Below, in pieces: positions 1 to 13,445 of a stretch of 64,000 nt of DNA (within the stretch, counting starts at the first letter, position 1; each line of letters opens with the position of its first letter). Below the pieces are notes generated by a model. It made no database searches. It was given only the letters and a program-made list of their open reading frames with translations, and was not told the DNA's origin. The DNA lies in contig CAJNYU010002043.1 of the NCBI GenBank assembly GCA_905331475.1, positions 1 through 64,000 of the forward strand, written 5' to 3'. A program made the position numbers and the translations under genes. This DNA comes from Rotaria socialis (Eukaryota; Rotifera; Eurotatoria; Philodinida; Philodinidae).

Positions 1-1105
1 CCACACCCACACAGACACCCACATTCAGAAAATTTCATTTGCCAAGTGAGACAAGTAGATTTTTGAAGCGTGTGATAAGTATAATGCCAACAGTCATACG
101 AACACACTGGCTTAATTTTTAGTATGATTATGACTACAGGTGCCTTTTTAATTATTTTGATTCGCTCCATTTGCGCTCTTCTTTACAGAGAGAAACACTA
201 TTTTAGACTATCTATTTCTTTGTCAATGGTTGCCTTATTCAATCAAGACGATCAGAAGATCCGCTTTCGGTATAAATAGGGATGCGCAGTGTCGGTGTAA
301 ATACTGAAAAACTGATCACTGATCACATCGTCGGTGCAGGTCGGTGGTCAGTACACCGACACTGCATATGCCTAGTTATAAATAATCCTTCACTGCAGAC
401 TTTATTTAATCTGATATATTTTACACCATCAACTACTTATTACACTCTAGCTGATATTTTTAACATTCACTCATATATTCTATTGTTATTATTAGAAAAG
501 AAAGAAATGTTCGATGACACGCATATCTACATTCTCATCTGACTGAACAGAAACAAAAAATATCACCAGTTTTGGATGAACTCAGTTCAACGACGATGCT
601 GCCTGGGAAATCAGTTTTTCATTAAAAACAAAAAGTTCTTTTTATTCATTGAATGAGACTATACCTACTTAAACTGTATAATGTATATTTCTTTTCTCTT
701 CTTTTCATATAAACAAATATTGCTGTCTCATTTGAAGAACCCTAGATATATGTATATATGTATCATGTAGACTGTTTGAGTACAATAAATATTATCAGCT
801 CACCGTCATTAAGAACTGTATGTAGCGAAATTGTTCTGCTAATTATTTGCATCGTTATCTGTAGAATTTTCTACAATAAATCATTTTGATTGACGGAAAA
901 AATATGTTTTAATTCTTTTTTTTTTTATATATCTTAATCTTTGTTTACCATCTGTCCTATTATTCATGAAAGTCCAGATCTTCTTTGGCCAAAGGACACA
1001 TTCTAGACACTATACGAAAACACATAAAATAGAGAACTAACTGGAATAGAAGTATTACAAGAATTTCATTATTTGTATTTTTCTTTTCTGTTTATTTTTT
1101 TACAG
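1..1105. other. Left flank, no gene recognised
   Basis: AT-rich spacer. It starts with CCCACA-type telomere-like sequence (1-23) and contains a TATA-like box and a hairpin (269-365), both listed separately. An 86-codon open frame at 282-542 crosses the hairpin and has no domain or plausible splice partner. The spacer ends in a T-rich tract and TTTTTTTACAG at 1095-1105, which looks like a splice acceptor feeding the receptor gene, so an untranslated or short coding exon of that gene may lie here. Confidence 0.5.
286..365. repeat. Hairpin with 14 bp perfect arms
   Basis: GCAGTGTCGGTGTA at 286-299 is repeated as its exact reverse complement at 352-365, with a 52 bp loop that holds a direct repeat (CTGATCACTGATCAC). 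A TATAAATA box sits at 271-278, just upstream of the left arm. The function is unknown. It could be a short foldback element or the stem of a transcribed hairpin. Confidence 0.6.
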
Positions 1106-1143
1106 ATAATGAATATTTGGTAATCTGCGGAAATACAAGACAA

Positions 1144-2741
1144 ATGCTATTACATGATTCATATTTTCTTTCTACAAATGAAACAATAAATAAAACATAT
1201 TATGACACAATAACAATAGCTTATTCACCGTTGTTTCATTCAACGTTTACATTAATTATCAGTATATTTGGTTTTTTCTTTAATTTAATATGTTGCATTA
1301 AAATTTGGTTTATTATTTATCAATATCGTAAAAGAACATTGTATAATCGTCGACGACAACAACCAATACAAGAACCGGGACATACTTTATCAGATAAAAA
1401 ATATCGCTTTCTTTTAATTTTAACAAGTAATGACATTCTTCTATGTTTTTCATCAATAATAAGTTGTTTGGACGAAAAATTTTTTTTCCAATCATTTCTT
1501 GCTCGTCATCATCTATGTTCTGCTCATATTCTAATATGGAAATTTACTCTTCATTTTATACCTTTATTAATTATTGTTATATTATGTCGTTATCATTATA
1601 TTCTAACTAAAAGATTTCAGGTTAAATCAGCAGCGTTGTCATCATTTAAACAGCTATTATGTACGGATTTAAGTATTTTAATACCGTTGGTACTTGCATT
1701 AGCATGGTCAGTAGATGGCCTATGGTTATGGGGTGTTGCAAATATAAAAGATTATATTATGCAAGCATCACCAACCATTGGGAATATACGTCTAAATTTA
1801 ACTAAAGAAATCACTATGTCTTCTTCAATATATGATAGTGATTTAAATATAACTTTATCAGATTTGAGTCTTTCATTATTAGAATCAGAAAAACAACTTG
1901 ATCATAATCTGTATTTGAGAGAACAAATATATATATGTTATCTGCAAACAAATCATAATTTTCAATTTACTGTACGACTCGTACACTTAATACAAGCGGA
2001 TTTTCTTCTTCTGTTCATCCTACACTTATCTGGTAATAAAGAAAAAAACACAAAAAAATGTTTTTGTTAAGAAAAAAACTGTCTCATTTCTTTCATTTAG
2101 CTCTTCTTCTCGAAATAGTTTTATATATTCGTCTATGTTGCTGCATGATTACTAGAAAAGTCACATCAATATATGTTCATGAACGGCAACTATGTATTTA
2201 TATACTTTGCATGTTTTCAACAGTAACATTAACATCTGTACCATTTTATTTTTATCGTGTGATTGAAATCTTATATGATAATCAATTCACATTGACAAAC
2301 AATGAAATTTTCAATAGTCGTACATTTGCTCAAATATTGCTATTTGGTGCATGCTTTAAACCATTATTATTTTTTATATTATTTTTTCCATCATCGAGTT
2401 TATTTAATTTAAAATGTTATTTAGTATGTTATTCACCAGCAAAATTTCAAATAATTGAACAGTCTGAAGAAATCTTACCACCATTGAATAATCAAAGTCG
2501 TATAAAAACACGGCAAAGCATGGCGTCTGTTCAACATCATCGGTATTCTTTATGTTTACAATCATCCTATTATCCAAAGTCTCACGCGAGACCACGAACT
2601 CATTCAATTCCAACGTTACCATCGGTTCGTTATCGTCAAGAATCTTTAGCAAAAGCTGAACATTTCAATAGTTGGTTGCGATTAACGCATTCAATCATAG
2701 ATAGTAGTTCGAATGAAGCATCAAACATTAAATACGTGTGA
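1144..2741 (+). CDS. Seven-TM G-protein-coupled receptor-like protein, orphan
   Basis: Predicted plasma-membrane receptor of 509 residues from two exons, 1144-2032 and 2101-2741. The 68 bp intron (GGTAATAAAG to TTTCATTTAG) joins TM5 in frame. Seven hydrophobic segments are visible. TM1 is near residues 30-55 and TM3 ends in CRYHYIL where rhodopsin-like receptors have DRY. TM4 holds LALAWSVDGLWLW. TM6 is LCMFSTVTLTSVPFYFY and TM7 is FGACFKPLLFFILFF. The second extracellular loop is long. N-glycosylation sequons (NETINKT) precede TM1, and a basic, Ser-rich tail of about 100 residues follows TM7. ATG 1144 is the first in-frame ATG, but a splice acceptor at 1104-1105 suggests an upstream exon, so the true N-terminus may be longer. 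AATAAA occurs at 2821. The ligand is not identifiable. Rhodopsin-like class is inferred from topology only. Confidence 0.72.
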
Positions 2742-4647
2742 TGAAAGAAAGATTACAATTAAAATGTGTTTTTTTTTCGTAATTCTGTTTGAATTCACAG
2801 AACAGAAAGAAAATTTTCGTAATAAATTTGTTTTTAGTCTATCACTGTATCTGAGAGTGTAGAAGTTGTTTATGATTGCAATTCAATATTTGACTGCTGA
2901 ATAATATTGAATCTAATTGAAGAATTATAGGCGCATTCTTTGTCATTAATCATTGGTTGCGTAACATGAATAGTACACTATACAATATTCTAAACGTTTG
3001 TCGTGCAGCTTAACCTTTAGTTTCAGAAGTTTTCTATGCACAACAATATAGCTACTATTCGTAAGTCAAACACGAATAGGATAGTCATGATTATCTACCA
3101 AATAAGATTAAGGATTTCTAGGCACGAATTCGTTTTTAATTACATCTTTAGTTCATTTATTATTTTATTCCTGAATATTATTTATCAGAGAATAATAAGT
3201 AATAAGTTATTACTTAGTATTTTCATAATTATTACGTCTTGCACGCATCTCTATGGCTGTCATACAATTCGGATGTGATCTTTAATATGCTCTGAGTTTA
3301 ATATACGTATCTAGACATTAGCCTTTAACCATCTTCTAATGATTTGAATACGTATGATATTCTGGGAGCAAGATCGTAAATCTCAACAATCATCTGTGTA
3401 CAGTTCGACTGCTTCGTACATTGATAAATATCATATCTGTTACGTTCGGTGTCTTTTTGATAATCTCTATGTTTTTCCGATGGCAACATAGCCGCCATAA
3501 GGAAGCAAAGATGATTCTATTTCATCATTATTGGATTTATAATTAATCGAAACATATTACATTTATATAATTTCAAAGTCTATATAATCAAATTTCCTCT
3601 ACTAGAAGCAAATTGCTACTAGTTAAATACCTTCTAATTATGAATGGCCTCAGGTGCGATGAAGTGATTCTTGTTGGAAATGCTTCTGTGAAATATGAAC
3701 ACCTGTTGATTCTGAAAAGTGAATGTTTTCTTTCTAGCCCCTGTTACTCCTAGAGCCTCTCTGAGATCAGCATGTTTTCATACATCTTGCTACTCACGGA
3801 CTAATTTTTAACAGAAGCACCACAACAAAAACAGAGAAAGAATGAATATAACACAGAAACTGTCATATTAAATAATAATATGACACATATAATTACATTC
3901 ATTAATTAATGAATTAAAATCTAGATCTATTGATATTTTATATCAGCTCAAAAGTAAATATTAGACCAACAAGATTGGAAAATCTTGGCTAAATGTATAT
4001 TTATTTTAATTGAAAACTATTATTACTGACGAAAACAGACGAATACAAGAGTAAATAAACAAAATTTTATTGTAGAAATAAATATGTTGAAATGCTCTCA
4101 TCTTTTCACAGCAAATCATGCGTGAATTCCCGATAATGAACACCTCTATTTAGTGAATATTTTTAAACTGTCCTGATGGGGTCCCCATTAGAGAAACTTT
4201 ATTGTACTTTGCTTTTTTGTTTCTTTATCAAACAATTGCATCTTCTGTTTTGACTTATCAACATAAAATGCTACGAAGCGAAAGTATTATGCAAACGTAT
4301 GTGTGCTTTTGTCTTATCTCAAAATATATTTATCAACTCTCCTACTATAATACTCTTTCGACTTTCGACTATTTTGTGTGACATAACTAGACAAACTGAT
4401 AAGTGATATTTTCGAACTACAAGTAAGTACGAGTTATATAATTTGACTTTCCATAATATAAAAGGTTCCTGTACTGTTTGATTCAAAATACTTACTACGC
4501 AAAAGTTAGTTAGATTATAAATTGAGACAAAAGGAAAAGTAGTGATTAATACAAGTTGATTTCCAAAGTTTATTCGACGACTTTATATGTTTATATATTT
4601 AATATTGAAATTTGTAGAATAATTTAATATAAAAATCAAAGATAGTA
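2742..4647. other. Spacer between receptor and ABC transporter
   Basis: AT-rich. AATAAA at 2821-2826 is a likely polyadenylation signal for the receptor. The 80-codon frame at 3036-3278 has biased AT-driven composition and no motif, so it is not called. No repeat or RNA gene was recognised. The last 300 bases hold the ABCG2 promoter and leader, but I see no clear core element. Confidence 0.4.
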
Positions 4648-7411
4648 ATGGCTACAAATGGTAATTCAACATTACAAAAACTAGTACCCAATGATGCCAG
4701 TACATTTGAGAATCCTCCATCGTCAACGATTTCTTTTCATTCAATTAATTATACAATAAGTACACAAAAGAGTTGTTCCTCATTACCTTTCATGAAAATG
4801 CAGCATAAACAAATTCTTTATGATATCAATGGAGTCTTTAAACCAGGCATGAATGCTATACTTGGGCCAACTGGTAGTGGAAAATCATCTCTATTAGATA
4901 TATTAGCTGATCGAAAGGACCGAAATGGTCTTGAAGGAGAAGTATTATTAGATGGTCAATCTCAAATGTCGGAATTTAAATATTATGTTGGTTATGTTGT
5001 ACAAGATGATATCCTCAGTGGAACATTGACTGTTAGAGAAAATTTAAGATTTTCAGCTAATCTTCGATTGTCAAAAACAATTTCACGAGAAACAAAAGCA
5101 ACTATTGTTGAGCAAGTTATTGAACAATTGGGTTTAGAAGGATGTGCTGATTCAAGAGTAGGCACAGAATTTGTACGTGGAATATCTGGTGGAGAACGAA
5201 AGCGGACAAACATTGGTATGGAGCTGGTTTTATCACCATCGGTACTCTTTTTAGATGAGCCAACCACAGGTAATTTTAATATAATGTCTGATAAATGATT
5301 GTTGTTCGAAAATATGAATGACTCATTAAAGGTTTGAATCCTACCGCTTTCGAGGTGACATGTTAAATCAATTTTGGTTTTCTCCGTGTCTCCTTTGCAC
5401 CTCGCCCTTTTATATAATCCCAGTTAGATATTGTTTCTTTATTTGAATTTAATCTCAATGTAATACGACTGAAATCACAAAAGATAGAGCTACTAGAATT
5501 AAGGCCAACGAGATTAAGTCGACAATATCTATACTAACTTTCATTTTCAATCGATTTTAAAATGAGGATTTCAGTGCCAATCCTTTACATGTATATACTT
5601 TATATTACATTTGTTAGACAACAAGTTCTAAAAACATGGTGCTGTCATTTCATACAAAAGGCTGAATATTTCACTTTGCAATCCATTCTTTCTGTTGTCA
5701 GAAAATATTTGAAAATTTGCTTAAAAATTTTCCACTGTTCATAAACAGAATTACAAACTAATAACGCAGCTGATCATACTTTGACGTACGATACGCCATT
5801 AGTTTTTGTATCGCTTGTCTGACAAAAATAAATATGTGATATAGAGACAGATGCTATTTTATGCATATAAACAACAAAATTAAAAGAATGCTATGATAAT
5901 CGTGATAAATTAATAAGACATAGAGAGACACTAATATACTAGAAAAGAAATACTTCATTATAATAATGAATTTCTATTCTATTCTCTTTATAATTGAACA
6001 GTTTCAATTAAATAAAAGCCGTTGAAATAAATAAAATGAAGATTTTCTTTTACCGAATAAATAGGTCTCGATTCATCAACAGCGCATGCTGTATTTAAAT
6101 CTCTTCATCACTTATCACGACGAGGGCGTATGTAATTCTAAAGAAAAACTAATAATATACATTATTTTAATCTTCGTTTTAGGCACAATTATCTTTTCAA
6201 TTCATCAGCCACGTTATTCAATTTTTAAACTATTTGATACTATATTTTTGGTAGCAGCTGGTCGTTGTGTTTATCATGGCCTTGCAAATTCAGTACTTCC
6301 ATATTTTTCATCGATCGGTTATGAATGCGAACAACATGATAATCCAGCTGATTTTCTTCTCGATATAACTCAAGCTGATACTTCCAAAAACAAGGTCAAT
6401 AATCATGAGCTAAATAAGAAAAATGAAGAACATGCTCGTCAGTTACATGAATTATATATAGCATCGAATGTGTATACATCAATGCAACAAGAAATTAAAG
6501 CTGCAAGAAATCGAATAGTAACGGCAGCAACATCAGCAGCGAGTTACCATCAGTCATCTACAAAGTCACGTTTCTCAGAAATTCTATATGTTTCTCAACG
6601 TACATTACGTAATGTGTATCGGAATCCAGCTCTAATTTCAATGCAAACATTTGTTCCAGCATTTTTAGCTGTGGTAATTGGCCTAATTTATCTAAAAGTT
6701 GATAACTCCGAAAGTGTCGGAGTACCAAATCGTATGGGTGCAATATTTTTCATTGTAACAAATCAAGTTATGGCAAATCTATCAGCTATTGAATTATTTA
6801 TTAAAGAACGTGCTCTATTTATACATGAAAATGCAAGCGGTTATTACCATGTTTCAACATATTTTATAGCGAAATTAATATGTGATTTAATACCGTTACG
6901 TATTATTCCATCAATAATATTTTCAACTATTGTTTATTTTATGATTGGTTTTCAAGCCAGTGTCGCCAAATTTTTTATTTTCTATCTAGCTATCGTTTTA
7001 ACGACAACATGTGGAGCTGCCGTTTGCTTTTTATTTTCGGCTACCGTAGAAGTATTTGGTGTCGCAAATTTGTTAGCTGCAATGAGTTTCGTATTGATGA
7101 TGGTTTTTGGAGGATTCTTAGTTGTTGTATCATCAGTTGGAAACTATTTATCGTGGATTAAATGGGTCAGTTTATTTCGCTATGCAATCAATATTATTAC
7201 TATCAATGAATTCGAGGGCCTGAAAATTTGTCCGCGAAATAATCCAAAAAATTGTACAATTAGTGGTACATATGTTATAAATAATGATGCACACATTGAA
7301 TATAAAAACGATTGGGATTTATGGTACAACTTTGTTGCATTAGCATGTATGATAGTAATATATTTTATGTTGACATATATACAATTACTTCGTATGAAGA
7401 AAACAAAATAA
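4648..7411 (+). CDS. ABCG2: ABCG2-type ATP-binding cassette half transporter
   Basis: Plasma-membrane multidrug/sterol-type efflux half transporter that must dimerise. Exons are 4648-5269, 6065-6127 and 6183-7411, giving 637 residues (human ABCG2 has about 655). The nucleotide-binding domain comes first, as in the G subfamily: Walker A GPTGSGKSS at 73-81, Q-loop VVQDD at 118-122, signature ISGGERKR at 179-186, Walker B VLFLDEP at 199-205, and D-loop GLDSSTA from 208. The H-loop FSIHQPRYSIFKLFD has its switch His at about 236. Six TM segments follow. The region before the last TM holds ICPRNNPKNCT, carrying two Cys and an NCT sequon like the ABCG2 extracellular loop, then VALACMIVI. Intron 1 is 795 bp and splits the codon after DEPTTG. 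Intron 2 is 55 bp with a GTATGT donor. AATAAA lies at 7612-7617. Family assignment is strong; the substrate is inferred. Confidence 0.95.
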
Positions 7412-8631
7412 TGTGAATTCATATTAGCGTGGTGATCTATTTAAGAAAGAAATGCTTGAAAGATAAGAATGAACTACAATCATTATGTTGTTGTTATTTT
7501 CTATGTATATTTTTCTACTAAAAGTGTATTTGATTTGATTAATCATGTCGTTCAAGTTCGTGTTTCTTCTGTTCATATACATTTGGTTTCTTTTATAATG
7601 AACGAAATTTTAATAAAAACGTTTTGACAATTGTTTATTTAGCTGTTTTAAGAATTATAATTATTCCTTAGTGAATCTATGCAATAGTCAATATGTTTTG
7701 TTGATACTAAGCCAGATGATGTTATTTTTATGAATTAAAATGAGAGGAATCATTGAATAAAAGAAACAATGGGGTCACGAAGTTTTTCACAGTAATGAAC
7801 GACCACTTCGATGCGTAGGCTCTTTGTAGCAGAGAGAAGAAAAACTAAATTTTTCTTATACATATGAATACTAAGAAACACAACCAGTATGCTTACATAA
7901 AAAAATTAATGAAAGATAATATATGTTATAAGGATATGTAACACATCATTATCAATCAGGTGCCGAAGAAAAAATACACGGGTCAGTACACATATTGTTG
8001 GCTGCTGTGCGCACACAAACGAAGTGTCGAGGGAAATTTTGGGAAAAAGACCTGCATTGATACGTTTACTAAGAATTCTACTGACTAATCTCAGAATTTT
8101 TCATTTTCTAGGTCATGGTCTGTCATAAAAATAAGAGCGTCGTTTGATACGCACTACAAGAAATTTGTGTACGATTAAATCAATCCTGTGGTTCACACCT
8201 AAATGCTTGATGATTTCATCCGATGTGTTGTTCTATCACATATAAAATCTAATGATCTCAATAAAAAATTCTTATCAGCATTTTTGTTAGTACTGTTAAT
8301 TACAGAAATCTTCGGTTAAATCTGGTTTTATTGTTGTGAAAATATGTCAAGTAGGTAATTATTTTGATGAATGAGTTTTCTTCTGTAATGAAGGTCGTGC
8401 TACAACAGCTGTTGCAATAGTGAATGGTCAATTATTAGTGCTTGATCTAACTGACTATTATCGCTAAAGATTTATTAAAACAAACGATTATAAACTGATT
8501 GTTAAAGACGTACAGAATAGGCATGTGTAATTTATCTATATTCTTTTGCTTTTCTTTTTTCGATTTAATATAGAAGAAAAAAACATAAAAACAATCAAGT
8601 TGATGCCACTGATTGTACTTAATAGAATCGA
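7412..8631. other. Spacer after ABCG2
   Basis: Contains the ABCG2 3' UTR signal (AATAAA 7612). At 8394-8466 a short coding-like stretch reads RATTAVAIVNGQLLVLDL and then stops; it could be an orphan exon or gene remnant (see findings). Nothing else is recognised. The open frame on the other strand at 8447-8647 is a Lys/Phe-rich AT artefact. Confidence 0.4.
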
Positions 8632-9257
8632 ATGATGAATGAAACATCGTTTATAGACGAAAAATGGTTTAATGAAACTCAATCTGGTAGTGTAGGTGCA
8701 GCTTTATTCATTATATGTTACATTGGTTTTTACGGATTCATTCTAATATCATTTTTCGTTCAACAATTAAAAGAAACTCAAAAACAACGTGCTGATTTAC
8801 CATCATATGTCTTAAAAACACTTTGGGATATACCAAGTAAAAATAAACTTTATGGTTTGTAATTGTTGAAATGAATTTATTTGCTTGATTTCTGGCTGAT
8901 TTCTTTACTTTTCAAGAGGAATTAGCTGATGTCGAGCGTTTAAAACGAATATTTCATGGTTATTTTTTGGATCATGAATCACATACGAAAACAACAAACG
9001 AAGAACTTCAAACTATGGTTGACAAACGTGCATGTGAATGTGCTTCAAAATATCGAGAAAAATTACGACGTCTTCATTTATCACATGTAGACTATTATAC
9101 AGATACAATTCCAAGTTTGTCTCGTCTTAGTAATGATGTTCAAGAACAAGCTTTGCAATCAATGACACCAACGCATACAATTAGTACGAAAACAAGTATT
9201 GATTCTTCTAAACAAGACGATTCTGACACTCATGTTTTCTCTATATCCGTAGTTTGA
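8632..9257 (+). CDS. Small single-pass membrane protein, unrecognised
   Basis: 187 residues in two exons, 8632-8854 and 8917-9257, joined by a 62 bp intron (donor GTTTGT, acceptor TTTTCAAG). The join preserves frame and gives NKLYGEELADVERLKRIF. The N-terminus has two N-glycosylation sequons (NETS, NETQ). A single hydrophobic segment, about residues 22-43 (ALFIICYIGFYGFILISFFV), follows. The cytoplasmic part is charged and likely helical (LADVERLKRIFHGYF, KYREKLRRLHL), and the Ser/Thr/Asp tail ends in SISVV, which resembles a class I/II PDZ ligand. The topology (short glycosylated ectodomain, one TM, basic juxtamembrane region) resembles KCNE-type potassium channel beta subunits, but no diagnostic KCNE residues are certain. 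The first ATG is used; it lies just downstream of an AT-rich leader. Confidence 0.65.
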
Positions 9258-10709
9258 GAGGTGATCTTGTTTCTTTTTTCAAATTAAATCTAAACATTTC
9301 GATTTTGCATACGCCAATTTTCTTCCATTTTACGTTCACGATTTCCCCATCCAAAGCTAGATGCATTAGAACGGATATTTGCTGATGAATTGACCATCCC
9401 CGAGTTGATTGTATTGTGACTTGACGTTGCAAGAGATGGTTGTTCCAGTGGCATGGTTTTCAACAATGATGGAGTTAGCGCAGCTAACATAGCCGAGATT
9501 TTTTGTGAAGAGACATTCTTATAAAAGACAAAATATAGAAAAATCTTATATTATTATCGTCAAAACGGTACGTGAGCTGGCTCGAATGATAATATTGTAT
9601 GACCACAAGAATTTTTCCTAGAGAATGCACAGCTATTTCGAAAACTTGTCAAAATACTGCCAGTCTATGTTAATTTTACTGTGCTCGAGCAATGGTTTTC
9701 TAGCAAATTGGATGAAAATAATATGTATAGCTAAATCAGGAAATGCTGCAATAAGAATAAGCACTAAAAAGTAACTTATCTCAGTGTTTATTATTTTTTT
9801 TAAATATTTTTGAATTATTCAGAAAATCAATTTCTTGATATGAAAATAACGAGACTATAATTAGAATATTGAATTCAGATTTTTGATCATGACAACTTTA
9901 GTTCGACATGAATGAAACATCTTAGTTCGAATGAGTATTATAATCAGTATTGAATATTTATACTTAAGAATGTAAAATTATTTTTCGCCAGATTTCGACC
10001 TTTGGATTCTCCGAAATGATATGTGCGAATCATGCGACCTACGTCTTACTCAAATTTCAATATCTACAAAACTTCTTCTATAAATTGCGTATAAGTATAA
10101 CATTAAATAAGCAGCACCTTACTTCAAAATCGTGACATACTATGTTTAGTTTTTTCTCCGTTTGGAAAACATATCGAAACAAAGATAGTCACGATTTCAC
10201 TAACAATCTTATTGATTTCAGAAGAAGAAAAAAATTTTTTCAAACGAAATGTACAACATACTAATGAAGGCATCAAAAGTGGATGGATTGATTGTTGTTG
10301 TCCGATTAGTGCCGATGTTAAATTATTTTTTTCAGCTGTATTTTCCTTTACAATATTTTGATTTTGAATCTGAACAATTTTGAATCGTTGATTTCTATTT
10401 TTTCTAAAGAAAATCTTACCAAATTTCGTTGCAAATTAGTCAACAATAAAATTTTAGCTGCTAATTCTGGATTAAGTGATTGCAAGCTCATAATTTTCAA
10501 AAGAATTCAATATTAATAAATAAATAAATAAATATAATGTATTTGAATATTTAAACACACAGAGATTCAATGTAATATATTAACGGAATAAAGAAATACC
10601 GAACAACAACAACAACAACAACAAGACAGTTGTTGAAATATTTATTTTTTTAACGTAGAAGCACTATCGAAATAATATATCTGCGCCTATTTTTCGTTTA
10701 CTTAACGAC

Positions 10710-10740
<31 letters not shown>

Positions 10741-10865
10741 AATTTAAATATATTTTGAAATAGGTTCAGATAACAATGGAGCGAGGAAGAAAACAGTAAA
10801 CAACATGGAAGTAACGAACACATAAAACTAACTTGACTAAAAGGAAATATTCTCTTTTGAATTGT
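9258..10865. other. Convergent spacer between small membrane gene and BiP
   Basis: 3' ends of two convergent genes. BiP (minus strand) has AATAAA as TTTATT at 10641-10646. Simple repeats are present: CAA x7 at about 10602-10623 and TA x12 at about 10710-10733. A coding-like stretch at 10221-10364, directly after a TTGATTTCAG acceptor-like site, is discussed in findings. No gene is called. Confidence 0.45.
10602..10733. repeat. Two microsatellites: (CAA)n and (TA)n
   Basis: A perfect CAA trinucleotide run near 10602-10623 and a TA dinucleotide run near 10710-10733, both in the 3' flank of BiP. They are simple sequence repeats with no coding role. Confidence 0.85.
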
Positions 10866-13097
<2,232 letters not shown>

Positions 13098-13445
13098 AGT
13101 TAGTATTATAAAACCAGAAGAGACTAAAATTTATCTGAAACAATGATATCGACTAATAGACTGTAATGGCTTGTCTGATTTATAGATTTAATGGAAAAGC
13201 CTGTTGCAAAACTACGTGTCGATCGGCAACTATAACCACATTTATTATTCGCATGTTCCATGTGAAAATATGCAATGGGTACCACCGAATGCCACGTAAA
13301 GAAGAGCGATTCGTCTATCTAGTATACCGATAGAGCAGGAAAAAATACAACGCGCTAAGCAAATCAATATAAAATGCGCTACATATGCTGCCCTCTGAAA
13401 ATTTTGAAGAGGTCGCACTTTTAACCAATGCCAATGCCAATCAAT
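13098..13445 (-). promoter_or_regulatory. BiP upstream region with CCACG and CCAAT motifs
   Basis: Upstream of the BiP start, CCACG lies in TGCCACGTA at 13292-13296 (reverse strand TACGTGGCA, an ATF6/XBP1-like core). Three closely spaced CCAAT boxes lie at 13425, 13431 and 13437. Metazoan BiP promoters use ER stress elements of the form CCAAT-N9-CCACG. The exact N9 spacing is not present here, so this is a suggestive composition rather than a matched element. No TATA box was convincingly placed. Confidence 0.4.

Noticed and set aside
4992-5267. 91-codon frame antisense to the ABCG2 ATPase domain
   Set aside because: It is the shadow of a strongly conserved coding exon; its peptide has no motif.
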